This document shows positions 62,201-64,000 of a stretch of DNA of 64,000 nucleotides, piece after piece. The notes beneath the pieces are model-generated. The model saw only the letters and a program-made list of their open reading frames with translations, was not told where the DNA came from and did no database searches. The DNA is from Larix kaempferi (Eukaryota; Streptophyta; Pinopsida; Pinales; Pinaceae). Location of the stretch: assembly GCA_027924585.1 (NCBI GenBank), contig BSBM01001447.1:682001-746000 (forward strand), written 5' to 3'. The position numbers were made by a program, and so were the translations under genes. Position 1 is the stretch's first letter, and each line of letters opens with the position of its first letter.

Positions 62201-64000
62201 TTGACCAACTTCTCGGAATATAAATTTGAGAATAGATTTGGATGTCACATTGGTAGACGAGCGTCCACTCTAACTTTCGTGACGTTCCGATCTATCTTCT
62301 CCCCCTTTAAACCCACGTCTAGTGTAAACGCACGATCGAGTTTCAACTTTGATAACCCATTGGTAGACAAGCCTCCACACCAACTTTCATGACGTTCCGA
62401 GCTATTTTCTCCCCCTTTAAGCCGAAGTCTAGCGAAAACGCACGGTCGAGTTTCCAATTTGACCAACTTCTCGGAATAGAAAATTGAGCATAGATTTGGA
62501 TGTCACGTTGGTAGACAAATGCGCACGCCAACGTTCGTGACGTTCTGAGCTATTTTCTCACCCTTTAAGCCCAATTCTAGCGAAAACGCACCGTCGAGTT
62601 TCGAATTTGACCAACTTCTCGGAATTGAAAATTGAGCATAGATTTGGATGTCCCGTTGGTAGAAAAATGCGCACGCCAACTTTGGTCACATTACGAGCTA
62701 ATTTCACACCCGTTAAGCTGAAGTCGAGCGAAAACGCACGGTCGAGTTTTGAATTTGACCAACTTCTTGGCATTGAAAATTGAGCATAGATTTGGATGTA
62801 CCATTGGTAGAAAAATGCACACGCCAACTTTTGTGACGTTCCGAGCTATTTTCTCACCCTTTAAGCCTAAGTCTAGCGAAAACGCACGGTCAAGTTTCGA
62901 ATTTGACCAACTTCTAGGGATTAAAAATTGAGCATAGATTTGGATGTGCCATTGGTAAACAAGCGTCCACACCAACTTTCGTGACATTCCGAGCTATTTT
63001 CTCACCCTTTAAGCCCAAGTCTAGCGAAAATGCACGGTCGATTTTCAACTTTGACCAACTTCTCGAAATATAAATTTGAGAATAGATTTGGATGTCACAT
63101 TGGTAGACGAGCGTCCACGCCATCTTTCGTGACGTTTCGATCTATTTTCTCTCCTTTAAGCCCAAGTCTAGCGAAAACGCACGGTCGAGTTTCAAATTTG
63201 ACCAACTTTTCATAATTTTAAATTGAGCATAGATTTGGATGTCTCGTTGGTAGACAAACTCCCACGCCAACTTTTGTGACATTCCGAGCCATTTTCACAC
63301 CCTTTAAGCCCAAGTCTAGCGAAAACGCACGATCGAGTTTCAACTTTGACTAACTTCTCGGAATTGAAATTTGAGAATAGTTTTGGATGTCCCATTGGTA
63401 GACAAACGTCCACACCAAGTTTCGTGACGTCCCGAGCTATTTTCTCATCCTTTAAGCCTAAGTCTAGCGAAAACGCACGGTCGAGTTTCGAATTTGACCA
63501 ACTTCTCAGAATTAAAAATTGAGCATAGATTTGGATGCCCGTTGGTAGAAAAATGCGCACGCCAACTTTCGTGACATTCCGAGCTATTTTCTCACCCTTT
63601 AAGCCCAAGTCTAGCGAAAAAGCACGGTCGATTTTCAACTTTGACCAACTTCTCAGAATATAAATTTGAGAATAGATTTGGATGTCACATTGCTAGACGA
63701 GCGTCCACGCCAACTTTTGTGACGTTTCGAGCTATTTTCGCACCCTTTAATCCCAAGTATAGCGAAAACGCACGGTCGAGTTTCGAATTTGACCAACTTC
63801 TCGGAATTAAAAATTGAGCATAGATTTGGATGTCCCGTTGGTAGACAAATACGCACGCCAACTTTTGTCACATTACGAGCTAATTTCACACCCTTTAAGC
63901 TCAAGTCTAGTAAAAATGGACGGTCGATTTTCAACTTTGATCAACTTCTCGGAATATAAATTTGAGAATAGATTTGGATGTCACATTGGTAGACGATAGT
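59219..64000. repeat. Satellite block, second copy (partner 20461-26317), cut by the window end
   Basis: This block follows 20461-26317 in order. Differences from the partner are the missing tandem monomer near 59.43 kb, a 592-bp (four-monomer) loss between the equivalents of 21.56 and 22.26 kb, a 186-bp loss near 62350, an exact one-monomer loss near 63185, and a 1-bp loss in GGATGCCCG near 63535. The copy continues past the window. No gene is seen. Confidence 0.92.
62348..62457. repeat. 110-bp monomer with a 38-bp deletion
   Basis: TTTGATAACCCATTGGTAG replaces the longer form at 24332 (TTTGATCAAC, then TTTTAGAATAG, then CCCATTGG). The loss removes bases from about 7 to 45 of the monomer, together with a whole neighbouring monomer. 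Confidence 0.87.

Larger units (their letters stand above)
1..64000. repeat. Satellite DNA array, ~148-bp monomer, head-to-tail across the whole window
   Basis: The start word TTTGACCAAC, or a one- or two-base variant (TTTGACTAAC, TTTGATTAAC, TTTGTCCAAC), recurs every 148 bp through the whole window, for example at 1, 149, 297 and 445. Landmarks within a monomer are TTCTCGGAATT near 11, GGATGTCCC near 41, TTGGTAGACA near 51, CCAACTTTCGTGACGTTCCG at 71-90, AGCTATTTTC at 91-100, CCCTTTAAGCC near 104 and GCGAAAACGCACG near 123. All copies share one orientation. A hand count of the monomer at 2854-3001 gives about 45% G+C and 12 CpG. Nothing interrupts the array. The longest open frame (185 codons, minus strand, 27840-28397) exists only because small indels there shift the frame. 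No coding, RNA or mobile feature is supported. Placement in plant-type heterochromatin is inference; the family is not recognised. Confidence 0.98.

Noticed and set aside
1-64000. Several hundred open frames of 60-185 codons on both strands
   Set aside because: They are the same few peptides repeated in rotating phase with the 148-bp monomer. They overlap each other on both strands and lack any recognisable domain or gene-like context. None is annotated as a gene.
1-64000. CRISPR array
   Set aside because: Repeats are direct and regular, but there are no unique spacers: the whole 148 bp recurs, the variants are substitutions, and no cas gene is present.
1-64000. Transposon or LTR element giving rise to the repeats
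   Set aside because: I saw no terminal repeats, target-site duplications, poly-A tail, primer-binding site or coding domain. The large repeats are made of the satellite itself.
1-64000. Inverted segments or strand switches within the array
   Set aside because: The landmark words TTTGACCAAC and CCAACTTTCG read in the same direction throughout; I found no reverse-complement run.
1-64000. tRNA, rRNA, telomere or microsatellite sequences
   Set aside because: No such motif is seen; every stretch aligns to the 148-bp monomer or one of its rearranged forms.

Overview
The window is one uninterrupted block of satellite DNA. From base 1 to base 64000 it consists of head-to-tail copies of a monomer of about 148 bp, roughly 430 copies, all in the same orientation. 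I see no gene, tRNA, rRNA, transposon, telomere repeat, CRISPR array or unique spacer. The many open frames are by-products of the repeat: 148 is 3x49+1, so each frame rotates at every monomer, and the same peptides recur hundreds of times in overlapping phases on both strands. An array this long and homogeneous points to a eukaryote, most likely constitutive heterochromatin (centromeric, pericentromeric or subtelomeric). A plant seems likely from the monomer length and the CpG-decay pattern, but I do not recognise the family and cannot name the organism or the chromosomal location.

Coordinates inside the monomer are counted from TTTGACCAAC as base 1. Four recurring forms and one variant can be told apart. 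A has GAGCAT near 30, CCCGTTGG near 47 and AAATGCGCACG near 60. B has GAGAATAG, CCCATTGG and AAGCGTCCACACC. C has TTAAATTTG, TCACATTGG and GAGCGTCCACGCC. D is diverged, with CACATTACGAGCTAATTTC and AAGCTCAAG. The R variant starts TTTGTCC and carries TCGAAATTCGA. Bases 71-100 are the shared core.

Layout: 1-2853 holds three copies of a 951-bp higher-order repeat. 2854-7734 is a B/R-rich mosaic. 7735-9400 is A-rich. 9400-12326 contains a 1326-bp duplication. 12327-15715 and 15716-18512 are a tandem duplication of a 3389-bp unit rich in D forms, the second copy lacking exactly 592 bp. 18513-20460 is mosaic. 20461-26317 is a block that recurs at the end of the window. 26318-38555 is a mosaic with several internal duplications. 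At 38556 the sequence of base 1 restarts: 38556-46289 matches 1-7734 wherever I compared them. 46290-55100 is a mosaic, with a 444-bp trimer near 49.1 kb. 55100-59218 repeats 9.4-14.9 kb, and 59219-64000 repeats 20461-26317.

The window is therefore best read as about 1.66 copies of a super-period near 38.5 kb. The second copy keeps the order of the first but differs by insertions and by deletions that are often exact monomer multiples. This is what unequal exchange and segmental amplification produce in a satellite. All alignments were made by eye, so block edges are approximate unless a base-exact junction is stated.
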